Positions 14,601 through 28,900 of a DNA stretch of 64,000 nt are shown one piece after another. The position numbers and the translations under genes were made by a program. Each line of letters starts with the position of its first letter. The first letter of the stretch is position 1. Where the stretch lies: assembly GCA_020055645.1 (NCBI GenBank), contig CM034548.1, positions 20,646,001 to 20,710,000 of the forward strand. Reading direction: 5' to 3'. The notes below the pieces were generated by a model. It had not been told where the DNA came from, ran no database searches, and saw only the letters and a list, made by a program, of their open reading frames with translations. Origin of the DNA: Tomocerus qinae. Its lineage: Eukaryota > Arthropoda > Collembola > Entomobryomorpha > Tomoceridae.

Positions 14601-17440
14601 AAGGAATTCAAGGAGAGAAAAACCGATTCAATCAAAATGATGCAAATAGACATAATCTCGTGCTTTATTTCTATCCACTCATATTTCACTATCTCAGCAC
14701 GAATAAACTTTTTATAAGCATAGGAAATTAATTTTTCCTGTGTATGTCAAATGTGCACACAAAGCATTTTCCAGTGCAACACCCCAACAAATCAGATTGT
14801 ACATAGGAAAAGGGAAAATCATGTTGATAATATTTAGTATTTTAAGCTGCGTCAGAAAAGTGGTATTCGAAAGATAGTCGGCCTGTATAAATAGATAATT
14901 GGATTTTAGTTACGTTTGGCTGTTCTGGGTGAACGGGTAGGTAAATATTTACGTGTACACGAAGAGATAGATTCAATTGAGTTCATCTTTATATCCCTGG
15001 CCTGCATAGCTTGGTTGTTTTTCTGCTTTAAAGGTATAGGATTGAATGCAAGTTGAAGGAAAAATCTTACTGCATTGGATTAGTGGGCAAAGAATGTGTG
15101 TAAAGAAGTGAACCCTCTCGTTAGACTAGCCCAGAGCCAACGAGACAGGAGAGTGAGAAATAGATAGAAGTATTCTTTGAGTGAAGTAGGTGAAAGAGGA
15201 GGGTGGAAATTCAGGATGTGTTTGGAGTTCACCGTCCCGGACGGTCAATGTAGCAGGTCAGTGTGAAGGCCGAAGTACCGTTAACTAATTCTACCTGTCT
15301 GACAACTTGCCTTTAATTACTCAACGAATACCATTCATATGTATCAGATACAACAACAATGTCTAACAATGTTATCTCTCGTATGTATACCTAGTACTAG
15401 GATATGTATACTACGTAGTAGTATATGTAACGTGTACTTTACGTCTCAACCTGATATTTTACTGACTTCTTATTGTACTTAGTAAGCAGGCATGTCTAAA
15501 GAGTCATAGCGTGTAGGTACAATGTATGTAGTGTCTGATGAAAACTAATCCGACCAGCTTGCTTGAATTTAAGTGTATTATTATAGAGTTTTTAGACTGA
15601 ACTTACAGCTACACGGCACTAAACTAACTAACGCATTAGAATGAATCTTTTTTTCATACAGAGCAGTATTGCATCTGAACAATAATAATATTGGTACTAA
15701 CAAGCTGATACTAGGTTGTTTGCTACTAGCTCCCATCTTGCATCCTTCCCAAGAAACGAGTATTTTATATCGCAGTACTAACTCACTCACTGAGTTTCAG
15801 CATTTTTGTTTACCTGTTCTATGATCATACAATCGTTTGTTATTTTGTGTATGCGAGGTCTATTGTCAAATGTTGACAATACAGTTGGATTTCAAGGGTT
15901 AGGCATCATCCCTTCTAGCTATAGTTCTACATATTTACATAGAGCTGAGAAGATGCCCGTCCCAGTCATTTTCTAGGAGAATAGAATACTAAAAAAGCCA
16001 AACTTGACTCACCAGAATTACCAGTTCAACAAATTTTTCTGTTTTGTCTCTTACAATTATTCAGCACCTTCATGACTTTCATGTTGATGGATGGGAGTCG
16101 TTTCATTTCCACTCTATGCAAAGCGTGCCTGATATAACAAGTCTATAGTAAGTCTGAATGTATAATATTCATGACTGCTTGCTATAATATTATCATGACG
16201 TTCGACTGCACTGCTCTACCCGTTTCTTCGTGTATTGTTGTATTTGTAAATACTACTACTACTACGTTCACCCAAGAATCATTATTATACAGAGATAATG
16301 TATGCAAGTGTAGTACTGTAGCCCCAAGGATCTCCATCAGAAATGAGAAGTAGCAACAAGTAGGTCATGCTCAAAGGTAATCACCCCTGCCCATAATTAT
16401 TAGCCATACCCGCAAAAGAAAATTACGCACACCGTAAACTTTATGGTCAAGAAGATGACATGCCATGTGGAGCAATCATTTCTTTCCGCATCGAAAACTT
16501 TCCACTGAGCCCCTCGTCTCGTTTGCTTTGCTACACTTTGCAAGGGTAAGGGAGGAAGAAAAGAGCAACTCTCTGCCAACTTTTCACACTATAAGAAAAA
16601 GAATTTTTGCAACGAAAGACAAACCCCTATATAGTTCATACTTGAGTCTACTACTACTAGTAGTAGTAAAACATCTATCCTATCTGTATTGTATTACAAC
16701 AAGTAATGCTAAAAGATAGATGCGCCATTTTAATATGTATAGTAGCTATTACATTGTTACTATATAGGAACTAATATCATACAATACAAAATATCTTGAG
16801 AGTTGAGAAAAATTCTATCAGAAAACGACTTTGCATTAGTGCAAGATGGATTTTATATGTATAGTTAAGTATTATGTACATATAGGAGTCTGAGTTTAGT
16901 GGAAGATCTTATAACAATGTATTATGTTCTGGTACATTCTGATCTTTGGCCAAACTTGGATGTTAATCAGCTTAAATTGCCTCAGTGGAACCGTTCCCTC
17001 CAACTTGCTACGCTAGGCATGGAATTGTAGAAAACATGAGATGACTGCTCTGTGCTTGAACTGCAGAGACCTGCAATGGAAATAATGATATTATGATGTG
17101 CTGCGAATTGCTCTGCCCGTAGCTTTTTACATAAATATTACTTATCCTTATTCGCATATGCCTCTGCCCCGTGTCCATATATTATCAATATCCTCCACTT
17201 ACTTTTATATCATAGTACTTATAATAGAGCATGTACAACTACCCAAACTCCTCACAAACCCAAGAATTTTCTCTGCATATTGTAGGTGTGATACTTTCAT
17301 GCTTGGAATTTTCGAGGTGCAGATTTGTAAGTAGGTGTTCGAACTATGAGCTTAGCATCCCACCATACATATAATATACCATACATATAATATGTCTATT
17401 GAGAAATTCAACGAGCTAACTTTTTATTGCTTCTCTGCAG
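8650..17440. other. Gene-poor spacer between two divergent secreted-protein genes
   Basis: I found no convincing coding exon. The 106-codon open frame at 10443-10760 (minus) lacks a recognisable domain and has no paired splice partner. The rest is AT-rich sequence with short TAGTA-type simple repeats. The interval separates the heads of two divergently transcribed genes, so regulatory DNA is likely here but cannot be delimited. Confidence 0.5.
14886..14942 (+). promoter_or_regulatory. Weak candidate TATA box and first exon for the 17.45-kb gene
   Basis: TATAAATA at 14886-14893 is followed 55 bases later by a splice-donor-like GGGTAG|GTAAAT at 14940/14941. The coding exon at 17441 starts right after a strong acceptor (TTCTCTGCAG), so an upstream noncoding exon must exist. 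This is only one possible location for it, chosen by motif spacing. Confidence 0.2.
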
Positions 17441-17450
17441 ATACACCAAG

Positions 17451-19637
17451 ATGCATCGGCAAAAGCTGACCCTGTTGACCATTGCCATGGCTGTGACCGC
17501 CATGGCGGCTCCACAATCCCAACAACTTCCTGCTACACAACAGGTAAATAAATACATGTAGTAGTAACTCTATCTATTCCATGAATGGGCATCTCTAACT
17601 ACTGAATTGCATAAGAAGCACTCAACTCTAAGCAAATTCTTGATAGCCATACCTAAATATGAGTGAGCAATAAAAGGTATTCAACTAGGGACAATTGTTT
17701 GATGAGCAACTGTTTTAAAGAGTCATTGATATCTAAGTAGCTGCCTAATTATTGTTGTATAACACCCCATTGTGTTACATGATCGCATGTGCATTAAATC
17801 CTTTTATAACGTTTATTCAACGGAGGAAATATCTCACTACCTACCATTCAAAATATGAATTGCTTAAAATATTTGGCAAAAACTTTGTTTTGATTATCCA
17901 TAGTTAAATTTTCCCTATCAGAAAGGATATAATATATTAAGGGTTGTTTTTGGAGGTTTTTTTTTGACGATTGTCTATTTGTGTTTGTTAAAAGGCGGCA
18001 GGAAGTTCTCCCGTTGCTCAGAGCAGAGACGCGGCTGTGTATCCAGAAACGGGTGGCTATTCAACCGGGTACTCAGCTGCGGGTGCCCAAGCTGGATACC
18101 CAGCAGCCCAAGCTAGCACTTCTTACGCCGCTCCAGCAGCGGGCTACGGTCAACAAGCTCAAGCAAGTTATCCAGCTGCAGCAGGAGCTAATGCTGCTGG
18201 ACAGACTGGATATTACTACTACTACTATCCCGTACAGGTGAACTTAAGATGATTAATTAGATTGACATTGCCTGGGATATATTAATTAGGAGTTGATGAA
18301 GTCGATGGGTATACTAATGAGTCATTATCTATAACTATGAAGGAACAAAAATCCGACTACCATCCGCCAAAAGACAATTACCAAGCTACCGATTCATACG
18401 GAATCGATCCCTTGGGTATCATCGCCGTTCTCGCTGTTGCTGGATTAGTTATTGCCGGTTTGGCTCTCCTTTTCCCAGGATGGGCTTACGTGCGCAGCGA
18501 TGAAAACGTTTACTACAGAAGCAATGATGGCAAGTGAAAGACACGCCGTGATTTTATGTCTAGTAGAATTTTCTGTTTTAGAAGAACTTTGAAATCCAAA
18601 GTTGTCAGACATCTTTCAATCATCATCAGCTCTGCTTTTATCTTTTCGTTTATGCTTTCTCTCCCTCCAGGTTCCCCCAGCTTCTTAGGACTCAGCAAAG
18701 AAGACTATAGAACTCTCACGAGTCTCGTCCTTGCTGCCATCGAAGGTGAAGATTGCATCGAGAAAATGATGTGCGATGCTGGGAAATTAGTAAAGAAAGT
18801 CAAGAAGGCTGATACTTTCTTAAGGTGAGAATTTTATAAATACTGCACTTAGACAGTTGAATTTATTTAGTCTGAAAATAGAAGAATTCTTCGACTGCTT
18901 TTATGTCAACATGTTTTTCAAAGTCATTAAATATTAACAAAGAGTGTCTCTGTCTGTTCTGGTAAAGTGCATACTTAATGCTCAGTGTAGGACTTGACAT
19001 TTACATGCATTTGGAATGAGATACTTTTAGTTAATGATATTGAAAGTTTCTTTATGTGCAGCTAAAACTGCAATAGATGTTGGCAATCCATATAATAGTA
19101 AGTATCCTTGGAAAATAAGTCCGTTTGGATACAAGATTTAAGTTTATGCATAAAATGCAAGAGGCTTTTAAAAGTAGGTCAGTTTTCACACATTTTCAAG
19201 TGACGAAGAAAAATCATTAAAAGTTATTTTTGTAAGATGATGTTTATGAGGCAATGTATTACGTTGTTGTTTGAGCGGAATTTTAAACAAGTAATTTATT
19301 CGAGTGTAAATAAAGATAAAGAGGAGTAGAGAAACAAATCTTTGTCTCACATGCAGATGCACAGAAAAGCCTTGGGGAGAATAGTTGTTTACCGTAGGAA
19401 ATACAAGTAAATAAGTAGTACATGGAGTACGGAAGAACATTTGAATGGATGTGCCTAAATACATAAAATGTGTATTGAAAGTCTAATGGGAATTTATGCA
19501 TGAAAAATTTGAATTTCAGGATAATGGAGGATTTAGCTCCGAGCTCTGTGTCAGGGACGATCAAGAAGCTGAGAACGGCGATGAAGAAGGGTGACGAGTG
19601 TAAAAGCGTCAGTTGTGCAAAGAAGAAGGTGTTGTAG
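17451..19637 (+). CDS. Secreted/membrane protein with Ala/Gln/Tyr-rich region, five exons, 264 aa
   Basis: Coding exons are 17451..17543, 17995..18237, 18343..18529, 18671..18824 and 19520..19637. They total 795 nt, in frame throughout. Residues 1-20 (MHRQKLTLLTIAMAVTAMAA) are a signal peptide. Exon 2 is Ala/Gly/Gln/Tyr-rich and ends in a YYYYYY run. Exon 3 carries one clear membrane helix (PLGIIAVLAVAGLVIAGLAL). Exons 4-5 encode a helical Lys-rich tail with paired cysteines (EDCIEKMMCDAGK and DECKSVSC), probably disulphide-bonded. The third intron is ambiguous: either GC-AG (G|GCAAGT to CCAG|GTT at 18671, used here) or GT-AG (AA|GTGAAA at 18534 to CCCCCAG at 18680); both keep the frame. Such small secreted, Tyr-rich, single-helix proteins occur in arthropods, but I do not recognise this family. 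A cuticle or extracellular-matrix role would be a guess. Confidence 0.75.
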
Positions 19638-19970
19638 ATAGGGATTTAGAGACAGCGGTATTAATTGCCTAAAGAAAGACTTGTGAGTGTACCAGGACAA
19701 AATCCTAAATGAATGACTTTACGGACTGTCTTTTCTATTACAATACAAATGTGCAAAGGAGGACGAGGAGCTGATTATAAGTTAACAACATACTAATGAC
19801 TAGGACGGACAGTTAAATACGTTACGTTACCTCGGACTCATCTCATTGTGCATCTGGATTTCCATGGTATTTATGTATATTTATACTCTCGGAATGGTCA
19901 TTTGCATAGTCTTTATAACAAACTATATACATATAAATGCTACATACATAATAGAATTTAGAGAATACAA

Positions 19971-19976
19971 AATAAA
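19971..19976 (+). terminator. Polyadenylation signal AATAAA
   Basis: The first clear AATAAA on the plus strand after the stop codon at 19637, about 330 bases downstream. It is the likely 3' end of the five-exon secreted-protein gene. Confidence 0.4.
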
Positions 19977-19979
19977 TGA

Positions 19980-22900
19980 GTACAGAAGGAACACGTACCA
20001 TAGTTGCTATAAAATACATTTCTGATAATCTACTGTACTTAGAAGATAGCTAGATACATACAAACTTGCATAGACTGGCGCAGCTATGGATATTGTATAG
20101 TCTAGAAATTATATTGTAAGTGGTGGATCTGAAAAATCTGCTCAATGAATTTACACACACAAACACACACTCTATTAGAATCTGTTCAACTAAATTGACC
20201 ATGCAAACGGACAAACTGCTTATATATCTCTAGTGTTCTCGTGGCTTATTATGTAGAGCGGTGACTTAATTTTCCGATGACTCCCGTTGACTGCTATTAC
20301 GTTTATTACTTTATACTTACGTGTGAATATTACTTTTATCATTTTTTTGTAAGACGGGCTCAACTAGAATGTGTATCTCTGTCCTCTTCCCCCTAATACA
20401 TATATTATCTAAATACCACTACTATGTCCTCTCTCTCTCTCTGTTCGACAATATAATGTGCTAAACTATAGATTACTATACTTACTCTCTATACTGCAAA
20501 ACATTGCAAACGTCTTTAGACAAAGTGCTACACCTACGAAAACGGAACTCATTGGTGGCAAAGTAAACAAAGAAGAGGTACATTACATCAATCAAATATT
20601 AACAGACAAAAAACTAATCACTACAAAATAAATTCCACTCTGCTGAATTCATCTTGCACCCATGGATAAAATGTTCATTCACCGGTATTTAATAACATGT
20701 TATATATTTTATTGTTTGTTGCATGTTACATTCTAGTTTGTTGGATATTGTTGTATATTATGTTATTTGTTGACGACAACAAACTCGCAATGTTACATAT
20801 ACATTTGTAATAAAAACAAAATTGTAAACAATCCTATGACTATTTTATTGCAATGCCGCATCTATCTAACTTTATTATACAGATAATATATTGCCAGGAA
20901 AAGTCGCCAAGTTTCATATACAAATTAACTCATCTCTTTCAATAAATTGCGTAGAAAATAAGGTTTTCATACAATAACCTGCCTATCTAGATCTTACTCA
21001 TTAACATAGAGATTTAATTCATTTTATATAGCAGCATTAAATAGGATAAAGGAGCTTTAATAAAGAATCTAACCAATATAATATAGTTAACAAGGGCTTT
21101 TAAATTTCACTACTTAATATTCCATACCTAATTGAACACACGAGTAGAGTGTAACAAAACAAAAACAGGCTTTTATTTGCCAATTCTGATTTCTCTAAAA
21201 AATCCCAAGTAGGTATTAGAAGTAGGGAACATTAGTTTCTGGTGTACCTAAATAATCCAATGTGATTGGATGCTTCTCTTCTTAACTCTCATATCTGCGT
21301 TTCATTTCACATTTTATAGGTCAAGAGTAGAGCATTAAAATTTATTTTTCAGACAACTTTTGCTTTGAGTTTATTTCATCGCAGGTAGGTTAGAAATGTT
21401 ACTCGCTATCTACAAATCCATTTAGAGTCACTTTTACACAAAATATGGTCTAAATTTAGCCAAAGCATAAATACATGTGTATCATAATAATATCAATGAG
21501 CATAGGAATTTAGTAATACAGCATTTATAGCATTGTCTTCAATGTTAAGCATTTGTGTTCGATGTTTTGCATGGTTTAATTAAATCCTACCGTTTACATG
21601 CATCTAAAAAGAACTGTCTTAAGTAAGTTAAGTTCTTTAATCTCTTATCGTTCTTTCACACTGGTTTGTCTGTCTGCAAACTCAAATGTACACGAATTGA
21701 TATAAAATGTAATGTTTATTGTGCCACTGCCATAGGCATTCTGAGCTTTAAAGTATGTTGCTCAGGGCTATAAGGGTTGTAGCTTGTATACCTGTAGCTA
21801 TATTATTATGTAGTTTACTTTTCCCAATAAAGTACACGCTACTCTCTTTACATTGTTACAATTAATATTTTTTCCTACTTTTAAAGAGGTAGAGAAGAGT
21901 GTGAACTTGGAATTTTAATACATTATACTCCAATCACATCACACGATCTCTTAGTGCATTTAATGTTACATAGCACTCAGGTAGTAAAGGCGTTCTGACA
22001 AACCACAAACTAAACTCATTCAGAAAGGCAGTTAATTTGTATTAATTTAGTGCTCATGTTTTGGCTTTACTCGCTACAAAGACTACTTATTGCTTCCAAT
22101 TAGTAATCACATATATAGTAAGGTGCTACTCAATTTCAGAAACTTTCTTCCATTGTTAACACAACTTAATTTAGCTTGTTATTACATGTTTGCAAGGACC
22201 ATTGCATTGTGCACCTACATTAATTCACCCCCTGTACATGTACTCACTACTGTAGTTCAGGTACAAATGAACTAGTACGCTGCTGGCAGTCGTTTTTTTA
22301 AAATAGCAATTGCCTTAAACAATGAACTTGATCCTAACCTAACACATTATGAGGAAGATATTATTTTATATGTACACAGACAAGCCCCAACTAAAATGCT
22401 TTGCTCCTGCAAATTTAAAGTAGAGCAATTACTATCACTCAAGTTGCAAGATAAGATTCTTTTCTTTTGCGTAGTAGCATAATATATAGAACTGTTCATA
22501 AAATAACGTGTGCCTGACAACAGCCCAGGTTTCCTTACAGTTTATAATGCTAAAAACTATCTCAATTCACTCATTCTCTATCTCCCCACATCCCTCTGAT
22601 AACTATTTTTCTCTACTCTTTCATATCCTAGCTCTTATCATATTTTTCAATAAATACCTACTCTTTTACAGCTAATTAGCAACTCACTGTATTCACAATT
22701 ACTTCAATTTGCGTCTTTGTGGTTCATGCGTTGCCCTAAAAAGCTACTACTTACTAATAGTGCGTTCTGCATAATTTTGTTGAGTAAGGCATCTTATTCT
22801 TTGGTTTGATAAACATGTGAATTAGATAAGTGCCAGCTCGGAATTCAAGCGTCGCACATTTTTAAAAGGAGTTTAATGTAGACATTATCGTAAGAAATGA

Positions 22901-25900
22901 TACGCTCTTGCTTAAAGAACGACTAAATAATTATAATAATGAGTATCTAATATAACTACATACCAAACTACAGTTACTAAGATATTTTTTGTGGTGCTAT
23001 AATTTGGCCCAAGTTTATTTATTTACTCACCAGAATTGATGAAAAAATTAATTCCTACTAAACCCTATAAAAATCCTGTAGAATAAAAGTTTAATAGGAA
23101 ATAAAAACATAAACAATACATAAATTAGGAAACCACTCTAATAAATCCGTATACTCAGGTATTCTTTTATGAGCTTATTGTTAGCTCTATACGTTATTGT
23201 TTAAGACCATATTTGTGGGCAAGAAAGTAGAATCCTTAGATTTGAATGAATGGAAAATAAATGAGAAAATCCAAGTTTACATGAAAATCGTATTAGACAT
23301 GCTACGTTCTACCTACATTCAAGCTTTATGCGGATGGGAATGCAATATCTCTTGAGAATAGATGAAGAAGACTTTTCCGTTGCTGTTTCACTGTCTCATT
23401 AGTTTGAGAAAAGATTGATATCACCATTTCCAGAATGCACAACGCATCCTGTTTACCACAATAATCAAAGTCAACGCTCACCTACTTTTATTTCTAAAAT
23501 GATATTAAGTAATTAACTTGTAAACACTCTTTTGGTAATCAAAACTACCACATACATAATACTATGTACTTTTACATTGCCATTATAGGCGGGCTCATAA
23601 GGAAAATCATCTCTTTGGTTCTCCTATTGTTATTACACAGCAATTTACAATTGCATATAACTACTTATATATCCGGTGTCTTTTCAAGTATCACAACTTT
23701 CTAGCAAATAAATGCTTCCAGTTAAATACTTCCTGCAATAGAATAAACCTTACGTGGACATATTTCGGAAAAGCGAATTTATCAGGTTCTTATCTGATAT
23801 GAAAATAATAATAATCGAAGCATCTACAATATAATTAGAACACTTTACAAGTTGCGCATCACATTTACAATCACAGAGCTTCAAATGATGATTGTATTTA
23901 TGTCAGAGCAAAGAAAATATTTCTTATTTTATCAAACACTCAATCAGTTTAGGTAAACACCTGAAGAAATATGTTTAGTTGTTTGTTTAGCAGATAAATC
24001 TTTATTGTATTTTAGTAGGAATATAAAAACCTTGAATAGCTTGAATAACGTTATTTCAGTGGCAGTTTTTTAAGTATCATTTAGTGACCATCTCAAAACC
24101 ATAGATTTAAAAAAAAACAACAAGTATTTAAATTGGGGAATAATGAGCGGGCGGTACTAGTGTCCTTATTGTAAATTGTACCGATACTAGGACACTGTTA
24201 AAATTCCTAGAGGGTACCTGGTACGTAAATGGGGTTAATATTATTCCGGAAAACTAAAAACAAAGCAAAATTATTAAACTCCTATGGTTTATCAGTTGTA
24301 AAAACTATAATAAAAACGTTAAGCCATTGAATACACAAAGATAAAAGACCTTCATCTTTATAGATATCTTTTGATGTGAAAAAACACAAATAATTATTTT
24401 TACGAGGCTAGATCTAGAAAGCTTATGGTCTTATGTTGTGGATTCATTCTCAGGCAAAGAAATTTTTTGGGGTGGAAAGTGGTAAACATACTGAAATATT
24501 TTCTTACTAGTAAGCTATGATTTGGCCGCGGACCATTTACCAACCGCAATGTTGTTTTTTGCTGACAATGCAATGGCTAGCAAAAAAATTATCATCTGAG
24601 GAATTGCGTAGCTTCATTCTTCTTCATTTAATTTCCCTTTTAATCAATTATTCTATTTTAAAGACAACTAAATTCGCTCTATACTGGTTCTATTATCTTA
24701 TTCAATTAATCCCATTCTCGTTATGGTTGACGATTTCTATTAAAATGTTTCAATATAAATATCAGGTCCCAGTTGCAATGGCTTTTCTTTAATGTTACTT
24801 TCTGCTGGAAGGTATTAAATACATATATACAGAGATCGTCCATTATATAGTTCTTACTCGATTTATGTTAAACTCTGACTTCTTAACATTGACATTCTTC
24901 CCTAAGCGTCGCTTCAGGGAAGTGGCCAAAAATCTGTGGCCATATACTGCAATACATGTCTATTTGAATTTTAAAGAAAATCTTTAAGAGTGCTATAACG
25001 CGAATAGGATTGATGCGAGTGCGAGTACGAAGACAGACGTGGCGATTTAACTAGAACGCAACGGGGCTGCATACTGCATATTATTATTGTGAAAGAGTAG
25101 AAATACCAGAAGCAAAAAGTTGCATTAACTAACCTTGTTTACTGTTCACAATATAGAGATGCATTATATCTGCCCCCCATTTTTGTCATTTTAGATATGC
25201 ACATTTTTAATAAAATAAAACTTCCAAATATAATACTGTAATTATAAAATAAAAACTGTAAAACAAAAAATTATATTAGTGGTTTATATGTACATAAATG
25301 GGATGTCATCTTTAACTGCGACATCAATATGCGTATAATTCATACTCCATATTATACATTTCCGATATGATTTTGAATAAAATGCGTCTAAACAAAAAAC
25401 TTTTCAAATCAGGAAGAATTTTGAAAGACTGACTTTTAGCAATGAATCAATATTAAATTTATACAATTTTTATATTACCATAAAAGCTACCAATTTATTG
25501 GTACGTTGAAAATATCAATTTATAGTCCTTGATACAATGTTTCGATTGGTATAAGCCTTGGAAATATACGGGAAATATTTATTTTTGCTGAGATGTGAGA
25601 GCGACACAGTGGCTTATAAGTGACTTTCGACCATATGCTCATAAACGACAATTTTCTTATTTTCCATATAAAATGTAATTCAAACTTTGCATTAATACTT
25701 TAAACCAGAAAATTTCAATTGCTAGAGATGTCTTTTAATCTTCCAAGTACAATATATTACTAGGAAAATGACTTTCAAATTTATATACATGTCAAAAGCG
25801 TAGTACATCACATGTGCAAGTAGACCTTTAATTACAATTATGTTTATAATTTAGTCAATCAACAACCTATATCAATATGGGTTATACCAAAAATACCTAG

Positions 25901-28900
25901 GCCAAGTACCTATATACTGCCATATTTAAAGTCTTCATTTTACACGCAGTACGGAAAAAATAAGGAAAATGCTTAAAAATTAAAATTGTCGCTTATGATA
26001 AAATGACCTTTGTCACTTATGATAAAATGGCTCCAATTCATTTTAAAAAGTGTCGCTTATGATGATATGGTCCTAAATTTTCGCACCCTAAAAGAAATAC
26101 TTTCCATGTAGCTATTATTATCAAGTCGTATACCGTTCGAAAGCTTGTTTCAAGGACTATCAACTGACATCATAAATATTTTATATTTTTAACCCAAAAC
26201 TGAAATGACAACATTTCTTGTGAACCATGTCTCAAGTTGATTCTTTTTGAAATTATAAATTACAAAATCTGATTTTAGTCTAGTATTATTTTATAAGGGC
26301 TCCGTTTATATCATTTATCAATACATTATGATGTGTAGCCTTGGCCAAAAATCCGTTCTGTGGTCCCAGATGACCCATAAGTCTATATCACTTTGTTCAA
26401 ACTGCCACAATTCGATACAAATGTTGTCGTTTATGATGATGTGACCCCTCAACTTTCGAACTCTAAAATAAATACTTGCCTTGTAGGTACATAAAGAGGG
26501 CCTATGCCATTCGAAAGATCGTCTCAAGGACTGTGAAATATGTTGTAAACACTCAACTGTAAAATGGTAGCGTAGCCCAAGTCAGAAGTATTAAATTAAA
26601 TAGTTGTTCACTTTTAAAAATACTAGGAGCTAGGCTGTGTAATAATATTTATTTCTAATTGAAATATCTATACGAAAATGAAATCCTCCCGATCCCAGCT
26701 CTAATTTCTACTGCCCAATTGTGGTGGGTTGAAAATGGAAAAGCAAAAGATGACAATAGACGCATGTTGAAATCTACCAATGTTGAGACAGTGCAACATA
26801 GTATACTAGTATGATCAATGTTGATACAGATACAATAAAGATGATGCAGGTTAGTAAACTCATAGAGAAGCCCGACTTACTTGTATACATAGTTCGACAG
26901 CACAGAATAACTGCTGGCTACTGAGTATTGCAAATTACAAAAACTACGCTAGACATAGGGACAGATTCATTCACTTGTAGAGGTCTTGAAAGAGTGCAAA
27001 GATCGTCCACGTCCACCCACTGAATGTAATTACCCCAGATATTAATGAATCCGACCTTATTAGATTTCCGGAAAGCCTACCATATCACAGCCAACAATGC
27101 ACATCTGCAGGCCAACCTTTGTAAATGGAATTGTTTATTTTGTCATGCTATCCTTAACCCCCAGCTAACTTGCCATTGACTTTAAATGTCAACTTTCAGC
27201 TCACGCCGCGTTGGCAGAGGGAAAAAGTAAAATTCCTTTCCACATAAAATTGACGATGGGAACAAAAGTGCAAACAAGCTCTGCTTCGCCAACCTTTTAT
27301 GCTATACAAAATATTATCTAACGTCAATTTACTTTTTGTTACAAGTTTCACCTTTGCATACTAAAAGCAATTAAACCATGCTTATGAAGACCAAAGCTAA
27401 TTTGAAAACTATATTATTATTTCTTTTCTGACTTCATGCACTCAAAGTAATAACTGACTATTAATCCTTGCCGTCTTGTCCAGTGAGATGAAAAATATCA
27501 TGCATTTTTTACTTAAAGTTTTTCGAAACCCTCTGCTACTTAAAAATCTATTTCATCAATTTTGATGCCATAATCAAGATTTGGCTATAAATTCCCCAGA
27601 GAAATTCTAATTTTAGTATCTAACATAAATAAATGATGTACTTAATGGTTAAACAATGTCTCAATCCTCGTTGCCATTATCTGATAATCTCAGCAGTTCC
27701 TTACACAGAAAATGATATGGCTGTCGGTATTTATATTTTTACATGTTTATGACATGGCTAACTGTTTACTTTATAATTTGTACACAGGATATCTTCCTGT
27801 ACACGGTTCTGCTAATTGATATGTAATCAGTGATCACAAAGTAGTACTTTGACGATAACTACAGGAGGAATCTCAATTTAAGACTTTTTTGATTGTAAAC
27901 CGACTCATTTTCTCAGTTATAAACAATGTTAATTGTATTACTGTTGATTAGTTTACTGTTGTATTTAAGATGGAAATTGTAAATAACATACTTAATACAC
28001 AACAAACAATAGGTAGAATACATCAATAATATTTAGTGAATAATATGACTTTTAAAAAAAGAATTGTTAATGTACATGACTTCAATGTAAATACATACTA
28101 TATTTTACATGTATTATCTATACTATAATTGAATATGTATAACCTACACATTTAGCATTTATACTGACAAATATGGATGCTACAATACAAAATAGTCCCT
28201 GTAATAGTCGTCTGTCTAGACAAGCTTACACTTAAGGACATTTTGTTCTCATGTGGATGCTAAGGTGTCATTTTATCATTTATCCTGTCTATAGATAAAA
28301 TGTCATTGAAAACATGACATCGAAATTACATACAAATAGATTGTACATAATATCGCCATTTTGGTCATTTGGTAATGAATAATAATTTTCCATTAGGTAT
28401 AAATGTTTCCATTTTTCCATAAATGGACTCTAAAATAAATTATAAAACAGTACCTGTAATTTAAACCCTCTGGGCTGAACACATCTAACAAGAGAGCTTA
28501 TCAAACAGAAAAAATGAAAATTTTTTTACGATGTTTGAAAAATAATTAAAACAGAATTGGAGAATATAATATAATGTTAATCCCTCTTTATTGTATCCAA
28601 AACATAGAAAGTCAGTTCAAAAATCGAAATTAATTTGTACTTGAAGCAGTATATAATTACAGTATAATAATATTATGTACTGTCTGCACATAGACTATTG
28701 AAACATGATCTTTAAGGCTTTAGCATCCTACAGTGTGTACAATATAAGATTATTAATGCGTTTCATAGTAGTACACGTAACTCTTGTGAATAAAGGCTTG
28801 AAATTTATAGCATATTATTGTGATGCATAATTAAAAACGATATATTTTATTAGATGGCTATTAAGAATAGTAATAAATATTATGTTAATCATACATTAGT

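Noticed and set aside
24517-24792. 91-codon plus-strand frame with hydrophobic stretches
   Set aside because: AT-rich DNA gives Leu/Ile/Phe/Tyr-rich chance ORFs; no splice or family support.
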